This document shows, in pieces, positions 1 through 11,300 of a stretch of 39,303 bases of DNA; position 1 is the first letter of the stretch, and every line of letters begins with the position of its first letter. The DNA is from Porpolomopsis calyptriformis (lineage: Eukaryota; Basidiomycota; Agaricomycetes; Agaricales; Hygrophoraceae): assembly GCA_951640195.1 (NCBI GenBank), contig OX621173.1:1-39303 (forward strand). Reading direction: 5' to 3'. Under the pieces are notes generated by a model. The model was given only the letters and a program-made list of their open reading frames with translations. It searched no databases and was not told the DNA's origin. The position numbers were made by a program, and so were the translations under genes.

Positions 1-815
1 GATATCAAATATCTAGACTGATGATGATGATCAGCCACAGAGGAGATTTCTTCTTCATTCGCAGGCGAAATCGAACAGAGGCTTAGGGCTCCGTTGCCAA
101 CATGCATCGTGCAGCCAAACAAGTTAGTTCATTCAGCCGCTCGATAACTTAGCATCCTTTGACTACTGTATAGCAGACAATCATCTACACGTGTGGCCAT
201 GGTACGAACCTCGGAACCTCCAAGTAGGCAGGCTACTCAACGTGAATTTATTTATTGCGTATTGATTTATTAACTTATTCTTATTCTTATTTCTCTCCCA
301 CTTCAACAGCACAGGTTGAACGAGGGAAAAACTACAAACAAAACAAGTGGAAGCGGAATAAAAAGAAGAAAATGAAGGCAGCTCTATTACGAGAGACAGA
401 GGCTGAGTTAGCTGCGCGCAACCCACCCAGCCAACCAATGCGACCCAACCATTCAACCACACGGGTGAACCGAGGGAGATAATAGCTTCAAGGGTGTAGC
501 GCATCTGCTGGGCCAAACACTAACCGCAAGTACAACGTGGGGCTCTATCTCCCTAAGGGATAGGGAGTCCAGAAGCTGCCACCTTTCTGTATATGTAAAT
601 AAAGCAGATTGTGTTCGGCATATCTACTAGGTTACATGAGGTTGTAATTGGTTTCATCGCAGGCAAGGTAATGTATGTATTCATGTATGTTTTTTTTTTT
701 TTTTCACGTGAGACATGAGCATCAAAGTCCAACTCAATTGTATCGATTGTAAAACTGTAACAAAGTACAGGCATATGATAGCAGCACATCAATAGATAAT
801 GAATAGAAACTGTCC
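1..815. other. Non-coding left edge
   Basis: I see no supportable gene here. Short open frames on both strands have no recognisable domain and overlap each other. A poly-T run lies at about 690-704 and is followed directly by the palindrome TCACGTGA (704-711). The right part is the 3' flank of the JmjC gene. Confidence 0.5.
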
Positions 816-3495
816 CTATAGTGGTGGAAGAAAAAGTTCGGTGGATAAACATTTTTCTTCACTGAGCGCCATCCAATGCTCTCCACTGACGAGTACTTCT
901 GACTCCATAGCTGTCAGGCTGATTCCTGCCCTTTCTAGTATCGCCTTGATCTGTTTCTGGGCCTCGTTGATTTCTCCTTCTTCCTCCTGAAAAAGGACAT
1001 CCCACTCGGTCATCGGAAGGTCTGGCCTTTTCTGCTCACCCGGCAAAAGGTACTCATTCGATTTGAGAATCATTCTGGCCAGCGCCAAGAATGGCCGTCG
1101 ATATATTTCTGGAAAGCTAGCTTTTAAACAAAAATGAGGGGATATCATTCATTCACGTGCTCACTTCGACTTTTGGCGACATGTGGAAGCGCTAAAACCA
1201 TGCGAGAAAGCAACCTTGAGACGTGGTGATTTGCATTTGTTGAAAAATGACCATGCATATGGTCGAAGTCCCGCGATTGTTCAGTGAGGTGAAGCGTCTC
1301 ATAGGTATAAAAGTGACCTCCCGAACAATAGCTTGGCGTGGGGGTGTATACGGCATGCCAAATGCCAGGAGGCATAATTCTGACACATAGAATCAATATA
1401 TGAGCATGAGTAATCAATTTTTAGAGCGTTAATAATATAAAAACTTACAGAATCTCCCCTGCAGAAAGAAACGTCGTGAAAATCTGAGCATGTTGATTCA
1501 GTTGGTGTAGTTGACTGAAGCAAATATCCTTGTGCAGGCTGCGCAACTTGTTCCAGGAGTTGTGACTTTTTGTGTATCTAGGTCGAATAATGGCCCAAAT
1601 TTTTATCCCGGCGTGCGCATAGATCCAGGTACACAAGCCGTTAGCATCCTTGTGGGGGAATGTTACGAAGCCAGCATGCGTCAGCAGGTTCCACTGCATC
1701 ATTTGCCAGGTGCACATCCGAATAACCTGTGGCCCTGGAAGGACTAGTTCTTGTCGAGTATTCGGCATCTTGTGATGCTTCGACTTGTCCTTTGGAGGGT
1801 GCTTCCAAAACTTCGCGAATGATTCATGTTTTGTGAGCTGGAATGCGAGTGCTTCGTCACTTATTCAACTGTTAAGGTTACTTGTTGAAATAAGCCAATG
1901 TACAAGCTCTCAGCACTCTTACCATATAATAGAGGGGGCGGCATTTCTCAGTGAAGGGGCATCCAGGATATTTCCACAGATGTCTACACCCTCAGATGCC
2001 TCGATAAACTCCCCCAGGGAAGAGTGGCTGTGGATGATGCCATCTGACTCCTTCTTGGACCTACTGACTGCACGCAATCTTGCGTCTATACAATATTAAA
2101 CCACAGTAATCGTAGAGATGGATTTTACGTACCATGCCACTGAACTGGCTGGCTTAATGGACCCCTTGCTGCCTCGATCTCCTCCTTACAAAACGTCTCC
2201 GGACCTTCAAGATGTTGACCCTGTAATATAATGCATCGCTGATTAGCGAGATGGAGTCGCACGGCTTCATCGATGGCATGAAGTGGTTGGGAAGGTTCTC
2301 TTGGTGGGATAACGACATAGTTAGTTTCATCCAAGTCCCAGTTGTTTATCGAATGGGTTGCAGATGAACCATCAGGTGATTTGGCAAGCACCTCAACTAA
2401 TTTAGCGTCCTTAACAAAGCTTCAGTTAGCTGATCAAGAACGAGCACAAAATGATGGACGGACTGCATTTTGATGGCCCGGAACGTGAACCCATGGAAGT
2501 ACGGTTTGCGACCCATTGGCCCATTGAATCGAGGATGCGTCCTGGGGAAAGTTCACTCCCCTCAACAAAGTAAAGTAGTCGTGCTTATTCTGGGTGAGGG
2601 GTGCTGATGTTATGCGTTATCTTCTTCTTCATAAGGATGATGCGATGCGAATAACTTCACATACCAGATATCGTAGCTGGTTGATGTTTTTTTCGACTCG
2701 TGGGTTCTTCATCATCGGACAAAGATCGTTTTTGGGGAAGACTAGCGGCGCTCACTCCTTGGCCCAGTTCATTGGGATGGTTGATGAATCCGATCGCAAT
2801 AAGATATTGCAGCGAGTCAGATTTCTCTTGAGCGGCATCGCTTGAAGTGCCAGCCGTCGCTGGAGAGTCTGACCAAGTGTCGGTCGCAAGCATCTCGTTC
2901 CCAAATGACACGACCCTGGATATGTGACTCTTCCAATCTTCAGTGAGCGATTTAATATCAGCTGTTGCACCCAATATTGATAAGATTACTCACCATATTG
3001 AGTCGGATCGTCATCTTCATAAGGCAGATGGTTCTCGTTTTTGCAACGATCGGCATACAGTTGGCGACCTGTTTGAGAGTGTCCAAATGAATGGTAGACT
3101 CTGACGGCCCATTGCTTCACCGTCTTCAATCGCAATGATGCTTGAGTGAGCAGTTTACGATCCTCAAACCACAACTCATGCTGCACGGCCAAACAGAGGT
3201 TCTGGAGGTACTGTTTGATTCGTCCTGCATGTCGTACCTGGTTCTCTGCTTCAAGGCAGCTGTGGCGATGACTCAGGTCAAGGAAAGCAAGGATAGAGCG
3301 GTAATGGATGTGTATTTCGTGAGATCGCAGTGAGTTGTTGTGGTAGAAAAAGAGCTTGAATGTTGTTTGGGTCAATAATTCTGAGAAGCGCCAGAAATTG
3401 GACGGTTTATTCAAGAGGGTGGATGTCTTGGCTGGCCATAAAGCCTCATCATCAAATAGCTCTCCTTCTTTGTTGGCTATCGGTTGGGTGGCCAT
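816..3495 (-). CDS. JmjC-domain protein (putative Fe(II)/2-oxoglutarate oxygenase), 8 exons
   Basis: Eight exons are proposed: 3495-2994, 2961-2665, 2603-2464, 2409-2133, 2085-1923, 1859-1449, 1379-1165 and 1108-816. They sum to 2,298 nt in frame, giving 765 aa. All introns are GT-AG and short. The C-terminal half shows JmjC hallmarks: an HxD iron ligand in FPHKDANG (about H529, D531) and a second ligand His in MPPGIWHAVYTP (about H605, exon 7). JmjC enzymes hydroxylate or demethylate proteins, often histones. The substrate here cannot be told. The N-terminal 180 residues match the small gene just upstream, so this end was duplicated. The annotated ATG starts MATQPI; an in-frame GTG further up is not needed. 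TCACGTGG lies at 3519-3526, just ahead of the start. In fungi such proteins form large families, some of them inactive; the ligands here look intact. Confidence 0.85.
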
Positions 3496-4144
3496 GATAA
3501 TGAACGTATGTGTGGGGGTCACGTGGGTATTTATTCGATTAAAGAGTTTGAAAGCTACAAAGACGATATGATTCTATCCAGGACTTGGATTAGATCATGT
3601 GCTATAAATGAATGCCGTATTCTCAAGTTTGAGGGTGACAAAGAAGCCCTGACGTTTTCTTTGCCATTTGATTCATTCCACTACTCCTTCATCTGGTTGA
3701 AGGAGTTATAAATATTACGGTGAAAACCATCATCCTCATTATAATTTATTGAAGTGAAGGATACAGATTGTGGAGGTGTGAGGTATACCGCTGAGGAAAG
3801 GTGGCTACAATGATCTGTAAGTCCCATGGTAACTTGCAGCTGCTGTTCGCATGTAAAAAAACAAAAAACATCAAGAAACTTTCATTATCATCTTCGTCTT
3901 CATCTTCGTCTTCATCTTCCTTTCGAATCGTGGAGGAATGGTAACACTGTTATCGGAGAATTGAGGCTGCCCCCCCTCTATCTCAGCTTGGATCTTGGAT
4001 CAGTATCAGCTTGGTAAATTCATCTGAATGAAATGCACCATGGGATCCCACTGGCTGATTATTATCAGCTGAAAGATTCATTGCTAGCTGTGAAATACTA
4101 AATGATCACAATGAGTGAATGTGAACCATGTGTGTCTTACAGAC
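3496..4144. other. Intergenic region upstream of the JmjC gene
   Basis: No gene is supported. The region holds the TCACGTGG box at 3519-3526 and a pyrimidine microsatellite of alternating CTTCGT/CTTCAT at about 3890-3920. It also contains the 3' flank of the JmjC-less paralogue. Confidence 0.5.
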
Positions 4145-5133
4145 CTACCCAAGATCAGCCTCATGGGTAGGTGATGATGTATTTACACCGTATCCATGGG
4201 AATCTGGGTTGATATTCTTCTCCTGAACATCGTTAGCCCACTGTTGGGCTGTATTTTCATTGATGCCAGTAGCAAAGAGAAGCATATAGCATTAGAGCAT
4301 CCCTAAGCCAAGATGTTGATTTCATTTACTCTCACCGTTAACTCCAAGGAACAAAGCAAGCGCACAGGTCACAGAGTGCCCTCTGTCAAACCGGGGAGGT
4401 TTCGTGTGTGATTCTAGCTGCTGGAGACATAGCTGGAACCCCCTGCTTAGCCAGTTTGTATGGGTTTCGAATAAAGTATGCCATTCTATGTAGTTTGAAT
4501 TGGAAAGTATGATGAGATAAGGGAAGCTTGTGTATGCAGAAGCTGCCTCTTACGGTATAAGGTTGGGTCTTCATGGGTGTATGGAGTCCACCCATTTGCC
4601 ATGCATTTCTGAAGGTACTCCCGTCTGCTGAAGAAAGAGTGGCCAAAAAAGTGATTCATTCTAACTGCCCACGGTATTGTCGTTTTAGGTTGGAAGCTAG
4701 AGCCAAAGCTGCCATGGTTTTGTGATAACTCAACCCAGAGATCAGACCTGAGCCTTTCCAGGTAACGTGTGATACGATTTGCACTGGGATGAGGGTTAGC
4801 AACATTCGCCCAGTATTCAAGGTCAAGAAGAGCGATCTGAAGTGTGGTCGATAGAGGGAGAGTGTAGTGTCGATGTTTGTTTCTGCTTTTGCAAAAAGCA
4901 TGTAAAATGATCTGCTTTTGCTGGTTCAATTTGAGGGTCAAGTCAGGTTGTGTGAAAGGGTGGCTGATTTCCTCAAAGAGCCAGATGGTGTCGCTTGGTG
5001 GAACAGGAGAGCGATCGTTCGACCACCGATTATTATCCGCATCCAAGCATCGAGAAGAACACATCATTTGGTTCCAAGGGTAGTTACATTTGGGGGTGGG
5101 TGGATAACTGCATGAAAACAAGATAATCAGCAT
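4145..5133 (-). CDS. JmjC-less paralogue of the neighbouring gene's N-terminal region
   Basis: Three exons (5133-4554, 4485-4336, 4248-4145) splice in frame into a protein of about 277 aa. Its second exon starts at the same relative place as exon 2 of the JmjC gene. The shared block is clear: PWAVRMNHFFGHS followed by YTHEDPTLY, against QWAVRVYHSFGHS followed by YEDDDPTQY in the neighbour. Both are then followed by a Trp-containing helix-like stretch. No iron-binding domain follows before the stop. It is therefore either a truncated duplicate or a stand-alone copy of the N-terminal domain. Similarity is diverged, so the duplication is not recent. The start could also be a later Met. The function of the N-terminal domain is unknown to me. 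Confidence 0.6.
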
Positions 5134-5601
5134 AAAATTTATCTAGATGTGGTGAAAAAATAAGCATTCATTCAATCGCATGCGTATAGCCATTGTGGTG
5201 CTGGAAGTAGTTTCGTGTGTGAGTCACAGCTCTTGATCACTACTTAGGCTCCTCACACATCACTTCATAGCACATCACTTCATAAGTACATAACAGCTAG
5301 TTGATATTCACGCATACACAGACAAGATAGCTGGGAGTTAATCAATACAGTATCAAAGCAACTTGATATGTTATGCGTGACATCACATTTGCATACCAAA
5401 ATGGGATGGGAGTGGCGCATGTGAACTTGCTAATTTACACCTGCACACAGCTCAACATGTCTACACAGGTTTAGCACAAATCGTATGTAGTAGACTTATA
5501 TAGTAACTAGCTTGGAATGCAGCAATACAAGTTGATTAATATTTGTGGAAAGTTTGATGCGACATGCATGCAGCGTAATAGATGCTAATTCAGTAATTTT
5601 A
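5134..5601. other. Intergenic region between paralogue and sirtuin
   Basis: No gene is seen. A short direct repeat (CACATCACTTCATA twice, around 5258-5284) is the only structure noticed. It serves as the 3' flank of the sirtuin and the 5' flank of the JmjC-less paralogue. Confidence 0.45.
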
Positions 5602-6752
5602 TCAAGACCATAACCTCCATGATGGTCTGTAGTTAAGCTTTCTGTCTCCATAGAGAACCTGAACCTGAGTGTGGTTGCTTTCGAGCATTTCACCTGACGC
5701 AATCATCTCCTCCATCCTTTTCAATGCCAACCGTGCAAACTCTTCACAGTCCATGTCTATCCAAGCGTCGAATATACCAGCCCACGTAGCTGTGTTTGTA
5801 AAGGTATTATTGAGATATATAACTTGAGGCGATGCTTGTAAACTGGATTTGGGGGAATTTTTTGCTAAGATTCTAGCGGACTGCTTGATAAAGTCAGTAG
5901 TACCCTTCACTTTCAAGCTAGTGCCAACCACAAGGAGAAGATCTAGTTGGCGACTGGGGGTGGTAGTTAACCCAAGATCATTTTGCTGCACGTTTGCTAT
6001 TTCTTCTCCTCGAGGATGTGGTTCTCCGTAAAGAATGATATTGGGTCGGAGTCGAGGCACAGTCGTTCTGCGTTTGCCCTGCTCTACCCTCTTTTCCATA
6101 TTGATTTGACATTCAGTGCATTCTGGTAGTTGGCCCTCTTTCAAAGAGGGGTAGTATGGTTCGAGGATAAAAATGGAGGAGCAGCCAGGGCATCGTAGTT
6201 CCTCTAGGGATCCATGCAATGGAATGCATCGGGCTGGTCCATCACTGGGGTGAATTTCTGAGGACATATGTAACCCAGCCTTGAGCTCCAAACCATCGAT
6301 ATTTTGAGTGTAAACACGGAGTAACACTCCTTGGAGGTCTAGAGCACGAAGGAAATGGTGGAAGGCAGTGGGTTGTGCGATCGCCGCTTTCTCAGCAAGG
6401 GTGGCAATGAGCTGACAATGCAGTGATTGTTGCTTTTGGGTCTAGAACATTAACTTGGTCAACTAATCCTCACTTGAACATATATTTCTCACTACGAGGG
6501 ATGAGCTAGTAAGCAGATCAGTCAGGTTGACTCCGGTAAATCCAGATAGTGCGTTGCCAGTATATAAGCCGTCTGGTCCTCTAAAACATGGAATACCTGC
6601 AGCCACGGATATTCCTGCTCCTAGAGAGTAGGTAAGTATTTGAATGAAACATGATGATGGGTCGATTTACCACAGAGCACGACGATTCTCTTTGCTTTCA
6701 GTATTCCATCCATTAGATCTGTTGCACTTTGTTTTATAGTGGAGGGGAACAT
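5602..6752 (-). CDS. Sirtuin, NAD-dependent deacylase, Hst3/Hst4-like
   Basis: Exons 6752-6671, 6620-6493 and 6441-5602 give 349 aa in frame (donor at 6495 is an alternative). Sir2 motifs appear in order: GAGIS (from residue 28), YTQNIDGLE (114-122), the catalytic His in LHGSLEEL (about H146), two zinc CxxC pairs (C154/C157 and C178/C181), RPNIILYGE and a GTSLKV nucleotide motif. RPNI-LYGE together with the GTSLKV block resembles fungal Hst3/Hst4, which remove acetyl groups from histone H3 (H3K56 in yeasts). One oddity is GIPCFR where the family has GIPDFR, so a conserved Asp is Cys. The ATG chosen is 72 nt past the BAH-PHD stop, in the same frame. The protein is probably nuclear and NAD-dependent; activity is not certain because of the Asp change. 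Confidence 0.9.
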
Positions 6753-6824
6753 AATAGCTGAGTTTTTAGCAGTAACACGGTGAAGGATAGTAGGTATTAG
6801 ATAAGCTAGAAGAATGGTAAGGTA

Positions 6825-8190
6825 TCAAATAAGCAAATCTGAGCTACACCGAGGGCAAGTATAGTATGTTTGGTCTGTAACGACTAATGGCTCATAAGAG
6901 TCTGTGTTATCTATGCCGAATTCTGCCTCAAGCCAGTTTTCCCAGTCAGTGTCTATCATATTTAACCGAGACTCCTCAATGAGGTGAGCAGCTATCCATC
7001 CAGAGGCTTGGACGACACTGCGTTCCTGTGAAGAAAGCAACTTTCTAGCCTTGTTCACGATCCTAATATTTCCGGCTGTAAAATAAGTGAGACCTCCCCT
7101 AGCTGTGGGTTGGAAAGCAACTTGAAGTATAATTTTTGGGGTGTCGGCAAACTTCTCTATAGCATAGAGATTGTTAAGATACTGCTGCTGGGTAATGTTG
7201 GCAGGGGTTCCTAGGCAAGTAAGATGGGACCATCTTTTGCAGGACCAGCAGTAGCGTTGTTCCTCTGTATCGGGGGACCAAAGTGAATAACAGTGAGTTG
7301 CGCCACATATTTCTGGCTCGCCCTACCACCCAATAGATTACTACAGGGTATATGTTTAGTTCAATGAATGCACCTTCAATGCCTGCCTATGCCCATCCCA
7401 GAAGTATCTAATAGAAATTTTAGTATAATAGATGGGTTGGTATTATCGTCAAGCTTACCGCATGTAATACGTGGTTACTGGAGGTTGATCTTCAATCTGA
7501 TTTTTAATAATAACAATGTCGATTGTATCTACAGTTTAATTTTCAGTTCAGTTCAGTTCATTCTTTTATATCTGCTTCTCGATATAATAACCCTCACCTT
7601 CCAAGGCTTGCGCATCAATGATATCTGTAGAATCAGAGCCACACAGCTCTTGCTTTCCAAATGTGTTTATATACCTGTCAAGAGTAAGAAGAACATAGAG
7701 TGACAGGAGAAGGAGTAGGTTTTGAGATGCAACCTTTTAGTATCAGCCTTAACATCACTTCTCTCCAACAACTGCTTGGCTGTATACATCCATGAAACCT
7801 TAGCAAGATACTTGCTCTAAAGCACATTGTCAACATTGGGTAGGGTAGCTTGAGCAGGTGTATCACCTTAGTAGTTTTTCTTATTTGTAGGATCAAACCT
7901 TTCCAGTAGTCGTCCATTATAATATTATTTTCTTCCTTTGCATGGAGGCCAAGGTGACGGATGAGGCAGCTGTGTTTGAGGGAAATAATCAAATGACTAC
8001 TATTCAAGCATTATCGATAAACACTTACAAGTCATTCTTAACGAATTTGCAAGGAGAGCCTATAAAGTTTTGATTCGGAACAAATAGAACAAGGCATAGG
8101 TGATATCTCACCATCATTTGGATTAGGAACCTCGAGGTATTCTACGACTTTTGCAGATTTCCATTGTTTTTCCTCGGTTGTAGGTGCCAT
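6825..8190 (-). CDS. BAH domain and PHD finger protein (chromatin reader), 8 exons
   Basis: Eight exons (8190-8112, 8059-8029, 7969-7867, 7816-7734, 7674-7598, 7528-7459, 7407-7374, 7322-6825) splice into 324 aa with all phases agreeing. Residues of about 28-155 follow the BAH pattern: VKNDF at the first strand, YWKGLILQI, AKVSWMY, GKQEL-SDSTDII and YYMRYFW. The C-terminal half supplies a C4HC3 PHD set: C165, C170, C184, C187, H192, C195, then a 119-residue insertion before C315 and C318. BAH-PHD proteins in fungi (for example the EPR-1 type) read H3K27 methylation in facultative heterochromatin; that role is an inference here. It is divergent from the giant gene across 129 bp and sits directly upstream of the sirtuin. 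The long insertion in the PHD finger is unusual. Confidence 0.85.
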
Positions 8191-8319
8191 AATAATAAAT
8201 CTACGGACCAATGTTGATTATTCGTATTATATTCCCACAGCTATATATATGTCACGTGAATGTAGATACACTTTGTCTCGACTATTGCACAAACATAGCT
8301 CTCGATCTTAACCTCCAAT
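8191..8319. promoter_or_regulatory. Bidirectional promoter with TCACGTGA E-box
   Basis: This 129-bp gap separates the start codons of the divergent BAH-PHD gene and the giant gene. It contains an AT run, CTATATATAT (8241-8250), followed by the palindromic E-box TCACGTGA at 8252-8259. CACGTG boxes bind bHLH factors in fungi. Such a short shared region makes co-regulation of the two genes likely. Confidence 0.6.
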
Positions 8320-11300
8320 ATGGCAAACCAGGCAAATGAAGGTGCAGATTATGACAGTGATATAGATAGGATCATAGCTATGTCCTCACTAGCCAAGGTA
8401 AGCCTATCCCTAGTAGTTATGTATCTAATTCGATTCACACAATTAAATCATTACGAGGCTAATAAAACCATAATAAACCAGGAAGGGGATTCGACTTCTA
8501 GTGGTTCAGATGATAGTGATATACGTAATATCCTGAATATGCCTTGTGCAGAGAAGATGCCAATGCCAATACCGATGCTAGGAGAAAAACATATGCCTTC
8601 CAAAAAACATATATTAATCAACAAAAAGCCAGTATACTCAGTAAGTGTATATCTGTTTTCAAGGTTAAAGTGCTCACATTATTACAGACAACGTTAATTA
8701 GCCTAAATCATCTTAACATCCAGAATTCGGATCAGCAATATATATCGATACCTCCATTGGCTCCCTTAGGTCCCCAGCCAGGTCCTTCAAGGGTCCAAAA
8801 CGCAATAAGTAGAAAGGATAATGACGCTGTATGTCTCAATTAACCTATGACAATAATAACTTACATTTATTTATTTTCCAGGTGGCGAAAGCATGGTATG
8901 TATTTTAAGAGAAATCATAAGATACTTGCGTATTAATACTGGTTAGGTTTAGTGATTATAGCTCTCCTTCAGAGCCTTCGGTGGATATTAGAAGGAACAA
9001 CTCGCGATTTGAAACCAGACACCGGTGAATAAATCTATCATTCGAAATGTTAGGTTAAATACTAAACTTTTAGAAGCTCAACAAGCCGATCATCGTCGCC
9101 AGCTAGCAATAACGGATCAGATTTCATTGGATCCAGTGAAAGTGACAGCGCTCATTCTCATTTACTAGCAAAAAATGCCATTCGATTGAATCTACCACGA
9201 TCTGAGCAAGAGCTTTTTATAGGTATGTTCTTATATTATTGGTGGTGATTAGACTCATTAAGGATATTAGACACGAAGCTAGCAGATCCAAGGATATGGG
9301 CTTCAGCTTGTCAATCATTGGGATCTGCTAAGCCTGGAAACCACCTGGATCACGCGGTCATAGAAATTTACCTTTTGAAATCATGGTATATGTCCATTCA
9401 ACCCCAGATGCCATCTCAGAGATATTCCTACTATCTAGACTCGGAAACGGTGAGCAGGGTAATAAGAGAAGAAGAAGACATCCTGTCTACCGAAATCCAT
9501 AAAACTCTCCTTCTTCCACCTCACGTTGCTATCCCGAAAAAGCCTGTGTTATTTTTCCCTCCACTATCATGGCAATCTTCTGCAACCCAAAGGCTAGCTT
9601 TATTTGATTACCAGCAGGAGAAGGTTCTTGTTTTTAGCCATGGAGCTCCACTCGAAACCAATATGTACTCAGATTGGACGGAGTGGAATGGCAACTACTA
9701 TTGGAGGGCTATTGCTAATGTGTTTGGGTGGATCCTGGGTAGTGAGTTGGATGAGCGAGGTCCCCAAGTAATCGAACCGAATTGGAATACGGTGAAAATC
9801 TCGTTTCTATACAGAAGAAGCATATTCATATACATATTTCAACAGAGTGAGGCCGACACTGGTTCCTGGATGGCATCGCTTTGCCAAGAAATCTTTGATA
9901 ATGGTTGGATGTATTCCACAGACATTAACCAACACCCACTTGCACCCAAATTGCAATGTGTTCATGCGATGCGAGAGAGAATATTTCTCACTGCGCTTCA
10001 AACTGTACAAAAATCATATGACTTCTGGAACAAGACTCAGACCCTGCTTCGGTATTCCATGGAACCCAATTCTAAGGTTGTGAATGATATGAAGGCTGGG
10101 CTTTTAAAATTCAAGCGTTTCGAGGTAATAGCACTTGCGCTTGCAACTGCTCGTATGAAGTGTGAGTATTATCTCATTCCGATTACCTGTGATAATCAAT
10201 CTAAAGAGGCTACCTATATTAATCAACTAGGCCATCTTCTGGATAGTTACGACAAGGATGGCAATGCCAGCAATGACGACAACAATCACAATGATGATGA
10301 CAATGACAATGACAATGATGACAACGATGATGATTCCATTGTAATCAACCTACCACCTCAGCCTTCCAGAAGGTCTCTACCTGAAATCCAACTTCCAGAG
10401 GTTGAGCTAAATGGGAATGGGGGTGAAGAAGCATTAGCAACAAGCGTTGATGAGCGGCCTTTTGATGACTACGAATCAGCTATGTTGGTTTGCTCCGAGG
10501 ATCAAGCTGATATCATTCCAAACACGTGGACCTTTGACACCAATGGAATGCTTGTATTGGGCAAGCACTGGAGTATCTGGAGGGATAGAGGCTATAGGTT
10601 GCAGGCCGATTTTTTCTCTATGTTCAATAACCAGGAACCGGTTCTCCTCAATGACCACCTTCTTCCACACTGGGATTCAAGTGATCAAGCAAGTGGATGT
10701 TTACCATCATCTCCAGTTGCATACCCATCCTCGTTATCTTCTCATTCTTCTGAGGTGCTGAATTCCCTACCAGCTATGGACAACCCAGATGTGACTGTGA
10801 TGGGTGCTCAGGATATGTTGGATGAGGCGGGAGGGGTGGAAGGGACATCAGAGAGCCAGGGTGTGTTTGTAAAAGGTAAAGCACGCAACAACAAATTCAT
10901 CTACTTCGACTTGGAGAAGGATAGAGTAAACCTGGACGATGAAGAAGTGTCAGTGTCGGTGGATATCGACAGCGTCATATGGGTCACGCATAAACCACAG
11001 TTCATTGGTCCAATCAATATTCACCTTCTTCCACTGTTAGACGACAAACCTCCATTCTCTATCAACAATCATGTCTATGTCCAGGTTCTACAACCACCTA
11101 CCACTCAAAATCCTAGGCAGAGGTCTAAAAGGTATCCACTTAGTGCCTTGCCACATACCCATTTCGGGCAGATGGGTCAAGGATCAGGCCAATTTAACAC
11201 CTACGTCTTCTTCCCTCGTATGATTAGGAAAGACCCAGGAACGCATAGAATGACTACTCTGATACCAAGGGAGGTACAGGAGTTGTGGTTCTCACAAGTG

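Noticed and set aside
690..715. Third LINE insertion at poly-T next to TCACGTGAGAC
   Set aside because: The homopolymer lies on the wrong side of the motif, no target duplication was found and no LINE tail sequence adjoins it.
2464..2603. Frameshift in JmjC exon 3 (a second frame reads FNGPMGRKPYFHGFTF)
   Set aside because: The first frame is continuous with the flanking exons using a 54-nt intron (2410-2463) with a CTAAC branch site, so no frameshift is needed.
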